This document shows positions 22,736-34,014 of a DNA stretch of 64,000 nt, one piece after another. Under the pieces are notes generated by a model. It saw only the letters and a list, made by a program, of their open reading frames with translations. It did not search any database and had not been told where the DNA came from. Source of the DNA: Elgaria multicarinata webbii (Eukaryota; Chordata; Lepidosauria; Squamata; Anguidae); the NCBI RefSeq assembly GCF_023053635.1, contig NC_086187.1:28930501-28994500 (forward strand). The letters are read 5' to 3'. A program made the translations under genes and the position numbers. The number at the start of each line of letters is the position of its first letter. The stretch's first letter is position 1.

Positions 22736-23185
22736 GCGCGTCCATCATGCACGGAATGACGGAGAGGGCGGGGGATGCGTGTGCCGGCCCCGGGGCCTGG
22801 AAACCTGCCCATAGAGGCAGGGAGCAGCAGCCATCCCTGGAGGGGGGGCAGGGGGGCACTTCCTGAGGCAAGAGATGTGGCCGGGGCGGGGTGGGGGTCT
22901 TTCCGTGGAGGGATCCCAGCTAAGGCAGAGGAGGTGCTGTGCAGGGTGGGGGCCGGGCGTTCACCACCCTATGGCTTGATTCCAGTTGTGTCCGGGGGGG
23001 GGGAGGTCAGGAACAGCAGGGGAGTCTTGAGGTGCCCCACAGCAACGGAGGAGGCAGAAGTGCTTGTCCGGATTTGGGGAAGGAGCGGGAAGTCCACGGG
23101 GCCCAGGCCAGGCCAAAGCAGCTCCCGGCCCCTCCGGCCCCTGTGGAAGGTGGGGGCAGCCGGGAGGGGAGCAGCGGAGGGCCCA

Positions 23186-26100
23186 CTAGCTGTCGTCCTC
23201 GGGCTGAGGCTCAGCGGCGGGGGCTGGAGCAGCCGGGCTCTTCTCTTCCGCCTTCACCTCGGGGTCCCCAGGAGGGGGCAGCCAGGCCGGGCTGGGGCTG
23301 GAGTGGCGCTGCTTCCGCATGAAGGGGAAGACCCTGGGGGGGGGGGAGGAAGAGTCAGGGGGAGCCGCCCAGCCCAGCCCAGCCCAGCCCCCTCCTCCTC
23401 CTCCTCCTCCCTGAGGCAAAGGCAGGCTGCCCACCCACCCCCACCCCTCCACTCACCCCTTCTTGGTCTCTGGCGGGATGAGGGCCTCTGCCAGCAGGCT
23501 CTTGTAGAGATCGGACTTCAGGAAGCGCGGGTAGGAGTCCTGGCATCGGGGGGGGGGGGAATGGGGAGAAATAGCTCAGCTGGATCCCTCCCCTTTGCCC
23601 CTTACAAGCCCACCACGCTGGCCATGGCAGTGCCCCCCAGCCCGGGCAGGGCCCACGACCCAGCCGTGAGCATCACCCCCCCCCCCCCGGTGCCCCAAGG
23701 CTGGTCAGGCTGAGCACCTTCTTCATCAGCATGTAGATGTGCATCTGGGCGTCGTCCATGACGTAGCGGTGGGGGGTCTTCAGCCCCTCCAGGGTGCGCT
23801 CCATGGTCTTGCTGTCAATGTTCACCCAGCGGGTGGCTCCGGGGGCCAGGAACTGCCTGTGGGGGTGACCAGCGCAGATTGGCAGGCCGCAGAGCGTGCC
23901 CGGGGCGGAGGCGGGAGCGGCCTGCAGCAGGCCGGGAGCTCAACACCAGAGGGCCGAGGCAAGCCGGGCAGCTCAAGGAGAGGAGGGAGGGTCTCCGGAG
24001 CCATCCAGGAAGGGACACCGCCAAGCCAAACAGGCGGGGGGGGGGGGTTTTCGCCAAGACGCACACGCCAGCACATCAGCGCAGGCTGGGGAGAGGGTGG
24101 TGCCCCCAGCTCTACTCTGGGGGTGGGGAGGCCAACGCCCCCTGCCCAGTGTGGTGGGGGTTGGGGGGAGGGGGAGGGGGAAGCAGCTTACTGATAGATG
24201 GAGTCCACGATCTCAGCAATGCGCCCCTGCTCCCCATAACGCAGCTCTTCACAGGCCTCCCAGAAGCTCAGGTTCTCCGCTGTGCCGGAAGGGGGGCGGG
24301 GAGGAGAGAGCAGAGCCCATCAGGCGTTGGGCACCAAGGCAACAGCATAACCCTCCCGCCCATGTTCCACAGCAACTGGCCTACATAGGCATAGCGACTG
24401 GTCCCCGCCAGCTCATCGCCCCTCAGCCTGAAGGCTGCCCCCCCCCCCGCTCATGCCAGCATGCGCTGAGCCACATGTGCCGTTTTGATGCCCGTCTGGA
24501 GGCGGAATCGTTTGGGAGGTCTTTAATGTCGCTTCACCAGCATCCGCCGAGGAGGCAACCCGAGTTGGGGGGCACCCTTCTGCAGCTCTGGGCACAGGAG
24601 CCCCCACCCACCCACCCAGAGGGATTCTCTCCCCCACCCCCACTCACCGCTGAACTCTTTCTTGAGGAACTCCAGCAGCTGCAGCCGGCCCAGGGCGTCG
24701 CTGATCAGCTCACTGAAGCCAAAGCTCCAGCGTTCCACGCGCAGCTTGGTGGGGGCCGTCACCCTGTGGGCAGGAAACCTCTTGGGGGGGGCGGCATCTG
24801 CCAGGATCCCCCCAACCCTACCCTGCCCCCCCAGCTACAGAAGCCGAGAGCCGCCCACACAAACGCCCCCAAGGGAAGCCCGTTGGGGAGTGCTGGGGTC
24901 CGCAGCCCCACACATCCAAGGCAGCCCCCCCGCCCCGCTCCCAGGCACACAACAGAGAAGCCTCCAGCAGCCACGCGGGCAAGGCAGGAGGGGTGCGTCC
25001 CCTCCCTTCCCCTCCCCTCCCCTCGACCAGCTTGGGGGTCTCTGCCCTTACGTGGGGGCGTTCATCACCCAGTACATGGTGTCATCCGTGATCCAGGGGT
25101 TGCTGGGAAGGCAGCCAGACATGATGGGGTCGTGGGGCACGTACTGCTCATTGAACTTGATGTACCTGCAAAGGCAGGGGCGGGGTGGGGGAATGGTCAG
25201 GCGGGGCTAGTTCTCAGCGGCCTGCTGGGATGACGAGGGGCTGCCCCACAGGCAGGAAGAGGGGTGCCCGTGGCGGGCGGGTGGGGTGCCCCAGATCTGG
25301 GGGATGTGGCAGCTCCTCCAGTGGCTGCCCAACGCCACATGGGGAGCGGCTGCACAAAGCCTTCGGCAGTCCTTCGTGCGGCTCCGTGACACGTTCCACA
25401 CGCGGGCTCTTGTGGCCCCCTACAGCCCCCTGGCGGGCGGAGCGGCAGCCTTTTCCCTCCAGCTGTGGGACCCGGGCTGACAGGGCGTCAGGGCTGGCCG
25501 GCAAGGCCCCCTCCCTCACTCCGTGCAGGGGGGGCAGCCCCAGATCCCGGGTGGGCTCCCCACTTACCCTTCCAGGCAAACGGAAGACTTGATGCGTGAC
25601 CTGCCCATGGCGGCGCGGAAGTAACGGATCTGCATCCAAGAGAGGGGTCCAGGGGTCAGGCGGTGGCTGGTGCTGCTGCTGTGCCCCCCAGTCCCCCCCA
25701 CCTCAGGGCCCCCGTTTTAGTATGGCAAGAGCTGCCTGGAGCAAAGGCCCAACAGGCTGACTCTGAACGGAGACGGAAAACCTGGCAATGCTGCTTTCTC
25801 GAAGGCTCCCATATCTCCCCGTCTGCAGATCAGCAAGGGCTGCTTGGACGCTGTGTGCCCCCCACCCCCACCCCCACCCCCAGGGGCTGGGTCGTTTCCT
25901 CCGGAGAGGGAGCCTTGTGCTTGAACCCACCCCAACTTCCTGGGCCCGGCGTGGAAGAGGGGGGCTCCAGCAGGCCTGGAACTCCCCGTTCCCGGCTCCC
26001 CCCTCCCCGTCCTGTCCCCCGTCCCCCTGCTGCCCACTCACCTCCCTCTTGTAGTAGTCGCTGTTCTTCTCCTGGTTAAAAGAGAGGGGGGGAGCCCGGC

Positions 26101-29100
26101 TCAGCCATTCGGCTGAGGCCCTGGCCTTCTGCCAAGCCTGCCCCCCCCAACTCCCTCCGGAAGCTGCCTCCCACCAAGGCGGACTCCCCCTCCCCCCCGC
26201 AGCATCATTCATCTACACCAGCCTTCCTCAACCTGGAGCACTCCAGATCTGTTGGACTGCACCTCCCAGAATGCCCCAGCCAGCAGAGCTGGCTGGGGCA
26301 TTCTGGGAGTTGTAGTCCAACACATCTGGAGCGCCCCAGGTTGAGGAAGGCCGATCTACACTGACTGGTGCTCCAGCCTCTTGGGCAGCTGGGCCTGATC
26401 CATACAACTGGCCACGGCAAGGATCAATCCTGAGACCTTCTCCATGCCAAAGCTCTCAAAATGCTTTAGCCCCCACCCCATAAGTCCCTTTTGTCCCAGG
26501 CACTCCCAACCACCCCCACCCCACTTCAGCACATTCAGCAAGCCAAGCCCCACCACCACCACCACCTCCAGCTGCAGTTTGTGAGTTAGTGGTCACGTTA
26601 GTAACTTACGTGGACGGACAGACGGACAAGGCGCCACACAGAAGAGAGAAGAGAACAGACCCAAACAGTCAGTAGGGAACATGTGGGGGTGGGGGCAGTT
26701 GGGGTGGGGGGACGTGGGCAGAGGAAGCAAGACCCACTCCTCAGAGAAGAGACCAAGGCGGAGCTGGCCGGCCCTCTCCTACTTTCTCTGGCACAGACAC
26801 GGGTCATGAGCCCCCACCCGCCCCCAGCTCAGGGACAAGGAGGAGGAGGAAGAGGAGGAGCAGCAGCCCATGGACAAACAGCAAGCGAAAGGGAGGGTGC
26901 TGGGAGGCCACTGGAAGGGGGAGAGCCCAACCTGGAGGGCGTCCGGCTGGGCCCCCTCCCCACCCATCTTCAGCACGGAGACAGGACACAGAGTTAGTGA
27001 GGGCCACGTGGTGGCACAGCCCCTGGATGGGGAAAGCTGCAGTGGGGGCCCCTGGGGAGCGTGTCCATTCCCCCTCTCAACCCCTTCATGGGGTTGGAAA
27101 GGCCCCACAGCCCCACAGAGCCTTGCAGCAGCAGCCCAGAAGGTGGAGTAGCCCCCCCCATCACACAGGGAAACCAAAGGCAGGCCCGGCTGCCACTGCA
27201 CTGAGGTGGCTGCAAGGGTGGCATGGAGGGGGAGTAGTCCCCCCTCCCCCCTGATGAAGAGGCAGAGCCCATGAGCCCTGAGCAGGAGCAGGGAGGGAGG
27301 GGGAGGGGGGACTCCAGCGGCTGCCAGAAGGCAGGTGCAGCCCAAGCGCTGGTTAGCCAGGACGGTCAAGTCCAGATCCCCTCCCCCCACTGACACCCCC
27401 CTCTCCCCCTCCTTCCTCCTGCCCCCCCCCACTTACCAGCTGCACTCTAGTGCTCTGGCGGTTCCTCCGCTCGGGGCCCTGATCCATCACGTTCAAGGCT
27501 CCAGGCTGTGGGCAGGACAGAACAGAGGCTGGCACCGGCCCTCCCCTGCCTCGAGGGGCCATTCGCACAAGGAGGCAGCCAGGGGCTTGGACCCCACACT
27601 GGAAGGGAGCCAGCTCCCAGGAACCTGGGTCCCCCACGGACAGATTTGCTCCCCTGCAGTTCCACACCACCAGGGGGCGTGTTGAGGCAGGACAGGGCTG
27701 GGCTGCGAGGGTCACGCCGCTCTCTGGCCGGAAGGAACCGGGGTCAAGGAGCCCATGAGGCACCAGGGCGAGCTGCGGCGGGCAGAGAGCTTGAAGAGGA
27801 GATCAGCGCAGGGCGGGGCAACTTCCCCTCCCCCCACACCTTTGGGGTCCCCAGTTCCCAACGCCCCTTGTAGGCATTGGATTGGAAATACCCATGGGGA
27901 GCAGAGAGGCCCCCCCCACCATGGTTTTGGGTCCTGCCGGCTCAACAGAGGCCCTGAGAATTGGCAGGTGCTGAGGACTGTGCCCCCCCTGCCCTGCCCT
28001 GCCCCGCCCTGCCCCGCCCATGAGCCCAACCCCAGCTTCTGAGCCACTCTCTAACCCATCATCTGCACACAGCCCAAGACACGGGTCACCAGCCGTCAGC
28101 CGCCTCTTTGCGCCCAGGGACACAGCTTCCCGCAGGCTGTGAACCACCCAGAGAGCTTCGGCGATGGGGCAGTATATAAATGCAATAAATAAATAGAATA
28201 AATCCATGCTGTGGTGTGTCCCCCCTGCACAAGCACACGCATTCCCTGCCCCCTCTGCTGCCCCCCTGCCTGCTCACCGGGGGCCTGTTGACCAGCCAGT
28301 AGGCCTGCTCCTGGCACTCAATGACGATGCGGTCGCCCTTCCGGCGCTGCTTGGCGGCTCTGTGGGGAGGGAGGGAGGGGGAGCGTCAAGGCCTCGGGGT
28401 CCCTTCTCCTCCCCCCCTGCAGCTCCACCTCAGCCCCCAAACAGGCAGGTTCCCCGTGGGCTCACCGCAGCTGCTCCCGCGCCTGCATCACCACGAAGTC
28501 CCAGGAGTGGTTGATCCTCTTGTGCAGCTGACTGTAGTCTTCCTGCAAGGACGCCCCGCCTGCGTCAGACGCACAAGGTCTGCTGACACACACCCCGACC
28601 CATTCCGTGGCGCTGAAGAGGCCCAGGAGCTCTTCCTGCTGCCCCCCCCCGCAGGTCTCCTGCCATGCTCACCTGCTCTCCGGGACCAGGCCTATCCCCC
28701 CCTACCTTCTCGTGCTCAATGAGGTCTCCCTGCTTGCGGATATTCTTCTTTGCCAGATAGATGGCTGAAAGAGGGAGAAGAGTCAGGAGTGCCTCTCTTC
28801 TGCCCAAAGACTCTCTTGGCTACTGGGGATAAAACCAGGGAGGGAGGGAGGGAGGGGGAAGCCCCTCCCTCCTTGTGAGAAAGGGAGACTGGGGGGGCGC
28901 TCACCGTAATCCAGCTCCGTGGCCGGCCACTTCGTGGTCATCCAGAAGTAGGGCGTCTGCAGACGACAGAGGAAGAGGCAAAGTTCAGCTGCCAATGTGT
29001 GTGTGGGGGGGGGAGAAGGGAGGCAGCCTGTGGCCCTCTTGGGCTGGGAGGTCAGAGGCCAGTAGCCCACCCTCTTTGGCTTGCAAAGGACTCCTGCTTC

Positions 29101-30974
29101 CCCTCCTGGGGCCTTGGAGCAAGAGCCTGGTGGACGGAAAGAAACGGGGGTGGGGGCAGCCTGCAGGACTCCAGCAGCAGTGACAGGCCAAGGGGGTGTG
29201 CCGGGCTGGCGATGTTCCCCTGACCCCCCACCCCCTTGGATTCCTGGCTCCAGGCTGCCTGGCTGGGAGCCCCCAACACAGGCTGGCCTGACAGGACCTC
29301 GGGGGGCTGCGGATTCTCCAGGCCTACCTGGAATCGGTAGGGCGTCTCGTCCGCCCGCAGTGCCAGGCTGCGAGGTTCCTTCAGAGGGTAGATGTAGCCG
29401 TGCTTCACAATCAGGTTGCCCAGGTGCAAGGACTCTGAAGGGAGAAGACCGTGGCCAGAGGGGCTACTGCTGGCCAGCCCCTGCAATTCCCAGCCTTCCT
29501 TGGGAGGCTTTCTCCCAAAGAGCAGGGGGTCTGCCCCTCCGAGAGGGGTGATACCAGACCCTCTGTGGCAACCCCACCTTGGCAACGGATCCCCCCTCCA
29601 GGAAGGAGCAGCCTGCCACACCGTGCCGGAGAAGGGCCAGAGACCTCGCCGCTGGCCTGGGGCTCCACGCCAGGCCCCCTCCCCAGGCCTCGGCACACAA
29701 GGGAGGTGTCTGCCCAGCCTGAAAGGAGGCCATTAGGGCTGGGGAAGAGCTCTGCAAGGCGGCAGCCGCTCCAGGGCATGGGACCAGTGCCTACCCGCCC
29801 CCGGGGTCTGTGGCCCGCCTTGGCAGGACAGAGACCTCCTCCTCCTCCTCCTTCTCCTCCTCCTCCTCCTCCCCCATAGCCCAGGCGGGCCGCTCACCCT
29901 CCTCCGAGATGGCGTATTTCTGGATGAGCCACTCCACAATGTCAATGCCTGCGGAGGGGAGAGAACGCCTGGCTCAGGACGGGCTCCGGCAGAGGCAAGC
30001 CCCCACCCCCTGGCCCAACTCACCCGTGCCCCTCTGGGAGCCTCTTCTCCCCCCCTCATGGGGGCTCATCCAACGAAGAGGCTTTGCCCTTTCACTGTTC
30101 CATGCAAGCGCCTGGAAGCCCGACTGCGGGGGTCCGTGGCTGCAGCCGACCCACCCGCGTCTCCTCCCTGGCCAGGAGGGGGGTGCAGCAGGGGCCACCC
30201 CGCGCCGAGAGCAGGGAGAGGCCAGGCCCAGCCGCCACTGGCATAAAGGGAAGGTTGGGAGCCAGTCCTGGGCTCGCCCGGCCCCCCCCCCCCCGGTGTG
30301 CCGCCCTGAGGCCAGGCAGATCATGGCCCCCCCTTAGCCGCAGCCTTACAGCCCTGAGGCCGGAGAGCAGATGCTCTCCCCAGCCCCCCCCCGCCTCCAC
30401 CTCCTGCTGTGGCCAGAGACCCCCGGAGAGCAGATGTTCAGCGCCAGCGGCACAGGGGAAGCCCCTTCACCGCCCCTCGCGGCGGCCCTGGCCTTGGGAA
30501 GCGGGGGTCAACCGAGCCGAGGGCGCAGCAGCTGGCGGAGAGCCCGCCCCGCCCCGCCCCGCCGCCTGCTCGACGCGAGCCGGGACTCACCGGTCATGGC
30601 GTGCGGGATGACGGTGATGAGCAGGCGTTGGCTGCGCATCTTGAGGCCCATGTCGGGGTCCTGCATGCCCACCACCACGCGCTCCATCTGCGGGGGGGGA
30701 GGGGCGCGGAGAGGGGGGTCAGGGCGGCCCCTCCCGCCATCGGGAAGACCCGGAGCGCCTCCCTCCCTCCCGCCGCCAGAAGCGCCCTCCGGGCCGTTGA
30801 GGGGCCCAAGCCAAACGTCGCCCCCGGCGGCCCCCCCCCCCGCAAGACTGCTGCCCGGCCGGCCAGCCGCAGCCGCCCCGGCGACCCCCCCACGGCCGCC
30901 CCGCGCCCTACCTTGGCCAGGCAGGGCAGCTGCAGGCGCGGGCAGCCCCCCGGGCGGAGCGCGCTGATGGTCAT
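23186..30974 (-). CDS. RGS11: RGS11, R7-family regulator of G-protein signalling, complete
   Basis: GTPase-activating protein for Galpha-i/o that works as an obligate complex with Gbeta5 at the plasma membrane. Seventeen exons join to 478 codons (human 467): 30974-30912, 30687-30591, 29948-29898, 29434-29328, 28956-28905, 28764-28706, 28542-28466, 28359-28278, 27505-27437, 26071-26042, 25629-25568, 25165-25052, 24763-24648, 24279-24192, 23856-23718, 23539-23457, 23333-23186. The DEP domain covers about residues 22-106 ([34 protein letters not shown]). The G-gamma-like region covers about 220-275, with the Gbeta5-contact motif SNPWITDD. The RGS domain covers about 295-415 ([40 protein letters not shown]). 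The tail [10 protein letters not shown] is as in human. FSA replaces the human FSG, a common RGS variant. One exon is only 30 bp. Phases agree throughout. Confidence 0.96.
26219..26353. mobile_element. Palindromic hAT MITE, copy 1
   Basis: A 135-bp near-perfect palindrome in an RGS11 intron. Ends: CAGCCTTCCTCAACCTGG at the left, and a right end whose reverse complement starts CGGCCTTCCTCAACCTGG. It is flanked by a perfect 8-bp target duplication ATCTACAC (26211-26218 and 26354-26361), diagnostic of hAT-type transposition. The arms carry CTCCCAGAATGCCCCAGCC and its complement. No coding capacity. The perfect duplication suggests a fairly recent insertion. Confidence 0.92.
26360..26485 (-). mobile_element. 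tRNA-derived SINE fragment, antisense
   Basis: CACTGACTGGTGCTCCAGCC, then AGGATCAATCCTGAGACCTT and CTCCATGCCAAAG are the antisense of a reptile SINE (sense: CTTTGCATGCAGAAGGTCCC, GGTTCAATCC). It abuts MITE copy 1 directly. Related sense copies lie at 51408-51500 and 58735-58880. Confidence 0.65.
28139..28205 (+). mobile_element. LINE-type 3' tail repeat, sense
   Basis: GAACCACCCAGAGAGCTTCG, then GGGGCAGTATATAAATGC and a (AATA)n tail, in an RGS11 intron. Same family as 10166-10260. Confidence 0.7.
29839..29874. repeat. (CCT)n microsatellite
   Basis: CTCCTCCTCCTCC runs with one TTCTCC interruption in the RGS11 intron just left of the exon at 29898-29948. Confidence 0.8.
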
Positions 30975-32495
30975 GGCGGGCGGCGAGGCGGAGCGGAGCG
31001 CAGAGCCCGGCTCTCCCGGCGCGGCTGCCCGGCCCGGCGGGGCTCATCCTGCGCGGCTCGTGGCCGCCCCCTGCCGGCGCGCCCCGCCCCGCCAGGCGGC
31101 AGCAGCAGCAGCAGCAGCAGCAGGGGAGGCCGGCGGGTCGAGGGCCGGCGCGCCTCTGGGCACGTGCAGAGCGCCCCGCCTCCGCTCTGCGGCGCTGCGC
31201 AAGGGACGCGCTCCAGCCGGACTCGCAGCCGGGCGGGCGGGCAGGGCCTTCCGCGGGGCAGGGACTCCCTGCCGGGTTCCAGCCAGAACTCGACGGCGCT
31301 GCCGAAGGCGCGCATTCAGCACCTCGGCTAGCTCCCCTGGGGCCGGGCAGGGCGGAGACCCGGGATGCAGCCACCGCCCCGGGCCAGACGGCCAGACGCG
31401 GGGCAGCTCCTCAGGAGGAGGAAGAGGACCGGCGGGGGGGGGGGTCGCCGGGTGCGTGCGTGTGGCGCTGTGCACGCGCCTCGCTCTTCCCCCCCGGGCA
31501 CTTCGGCCCGCCAGCATTTATTGCGGGGGGAGGAGCGCCGGCTTCCACGCGGCCCTGGGGGCTGCCCCCTTCTCCGGGTCCCAGTCAGGGTCCTCGGCCC
31601 CGCCCCCCGCAGGCCTGCGCCCCGCCCCCTCCCGCCAGAGCGCCCCCCGCGTGGCTCTTGGCCCCGGGCCCGCAGAGGCTCGCCCGCCCGCCCGGCTTCC
31701 TCCTTGCGCGGAGTCGCCCGCAGCAGCTGGCTGGCGAGGCGGCAGCAGGGCTGGCTTGTCCCGGCCCGGGGAGGAGAAACGCGACTGCAGGGAAACCCAG
31801 CGCCTCCTCTCCATCCGTCCTCACTGCAGCAGGGGGAGGGGGGACCCGGACTGATGGGGCCCCAAAGGGAGTCTGAGCAAATGAGGCCAATCGTGGGGGA
31901 AAGAGCTGAAGTTCTGGCCCTTCTGGGCCACTGGAAAGCCCCGACCGCCCCTGGCCCCGGTGGGGCCCACCCGGAAATCCCAGGCTAGTCAGCTGAGCCT
32001 CTGTTCCGGGTACACCGATACAAAGCACCCTGAAAGGTCCGGTCGGTGAGCCCAGCGGAGGGCCAGCCCTGCTGGAAAGGATCCAGGCCATCACCACAGG
32101 AAAAGCAACAGCCCGGCCAGGGAGGCCAGCCGCCTCTCCGCAATCGTTTCTGACACCTGCCTGCGAGCCCCGAAGGCAGCGGGGTTGCCACACCCTGGTC
32201 CGAGGCACGGCTAGCGCCTCTCAACTCCACGGAGCCAACCGCCAGGGGGCCTGGCAAGGCGAATCTGCCCCCTCCCTCCCGCCCCCGCGTGGCCTGCAAG
32301 GGCACCGTCAGCAAGGGCAGCTGGAGGTCTCCCCTGCAGGGCTTATCGCGAGTGGAGCAGCCAGTCAGAACGGGCCACGTGCCGCTGCAGGGCAGGAGCG
32401 TGGGGTGCCGGGGCCTTATCTGTCCCCTCCCCTGCCTGGCATCTCCTGGCTCCTGCTGGCGTGGCTGGCTTGGGCGCTTTCTCCGGCCGGCCATC
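30975..32495. promoter_or_regulatory. Divergent CpG-island region between RGS11 and PDIA2; ARHGDIG not seen
   Basis: CpG-dense from about 30540 to 31760, covering the RGS11 first exon and upstream sequence, with a (CAG)n run at 31100-31123 and several GC boxes (CCCGCCCC). It is less CpG-dense closer to the PDIA2 start. In human, ARHGDIG lies between RGS11 and PDIA2; no RhoGDI-like exon was recognised in these 1.5 kb. The long plus-strand frame across this island is GC-driven. Confidence 0.6.
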
Positions 32496-33973
32496 ATGGC
32501 TCACTTCCCCACTGTCCTGTGCTTGCTGCTCCTGGGGCTGGCGGGGGCTCCTGGGGAGGCCGCAGAGGGCAAGAGCCCAGCAGAGGGGCAGCCGGAAGAG
32601 GTAGGGGCTCCCGGAGAGCCTGTGCTAGAGGACGAGGTCTTGGTCCTGACCCAACACAACTTTGCCCAAGCCCTGCACGAGCACCCGCTGCTCCTGGTGG
32701 AGTTCTGTGAGTACCAGCCGCAGAGGGGGGAGGGCAGGAGGGCCAGGCACTGCAGGGGTCCGGGAGCCTCCCAGCTGCCCCCAGGGGCCCCCTTGCCCTG
32801 TGTGCCCTGCGGAAAGGCCGAGGCCTGGGCGGGAGCTGCCGCAGCCTTCAAAGCCAGCTCGCCCAGACCACACGCTCCTTCCTTCCGGGGCCATTTCTTG
32901 GGGCGGAGGGCTGGGTGGGCCAGGGGTGCTCACAGCCAGGCTTCCCATTGCAGCTCAGCTTGTAGCCAGAGAGGGCAGCCCGGGCAACTTCGGCCTCCTC
33001 TTGGGCACCTCCAGGGCGCCACCTGCAGCAAGCAAGGCCCCCGACCCAGAGCCTGGGCACCTGAACAAGCAGGTGTTGATCCAAGGAACGCTGCTATCAG
33101 CAGCAGTTTGGAAAAGCAAACATGCCAAGCCAAGAGCCGGCCTGCGCCAGGCCTCCGGGGAGAGCGCTGTCCTCTTGATCCTGTTTCTTTCTCCACCCTG
33201 TGGCCGTTTCCTTCCTCCTCTTTCCCATCCTGCCTCGCCAGCCTTTTTTCTGACGAAGGGGCCCCCCTCTCTCTTGCTCAGACGCCCCGGGGTGCGGGCG
33301 CTGCCAGGCCCTGGCCCCTGAGTACGCAAAGGCGGCAGCAGCCCTGAAGAACGAGAGCTCCCCCTGGAGGCTGGCCAAGGTGGACTCGCTGGAGGAGCAG
33401 GCCCTGAGCGCGGAGTTTGGGGTCACCACCTACCCCGTCCTCAAACTGTTCAGAGACGGGAACCGCACCCACCCCACGGACTTCACGGGTAAGAGCCACG
33501 GCCGTAGCAGAGGGCCTGGAGGGACCTCAAAGGCCCCCTCGTCTACTGCCAAGGCCCTGCTGCGTTCAGAGCCTCATCAGGGAGTTCTCCCTTCCCTCCG
33601 AATCCCGTCTTGACCCCTCGAGGGCAGGCGAGAGCGGCCTCCTCCCTGCTTCCTCTCACCTTCTCTCAAAGGCAAAGGGCTTGTGAGGGAGGGGGCGGCT
33701 GCCCACAGCTCCCCTTTGCTTCAGCTTGACTGTGTCCTGCTTGAAAACCAAAGGGGCCCACGACGTCCTCAGTAGAATGCTGTCCTCGGCCCACCAGGTT
33801 GGCCTGGCCCGATCCGGCCCGGACTGCATTCACACCTGCCTTGGCTCGCGGGAGCGGCATACGGGGCCCAAGCAGCCTCACGTGCGGACTCCTGCTAACT
33901 TGCTGCTCTCAGGCTTAGAAAAACCCGAGGGAAGGGGAAGGAGGGGGGCACCATGAGCTGGAAGTCCACCCCC

Positions 33974-34014
<41 letters not shown>

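Noticed and set aside
30409-31854. 481-codon plus-strand open frame over the RGS11 promoter
   Set aside because: CpG-island composition keeps stops rare; the product is Ala/Arg/Pro low complexity and overlaps RGS11 exon 1 in antisense.
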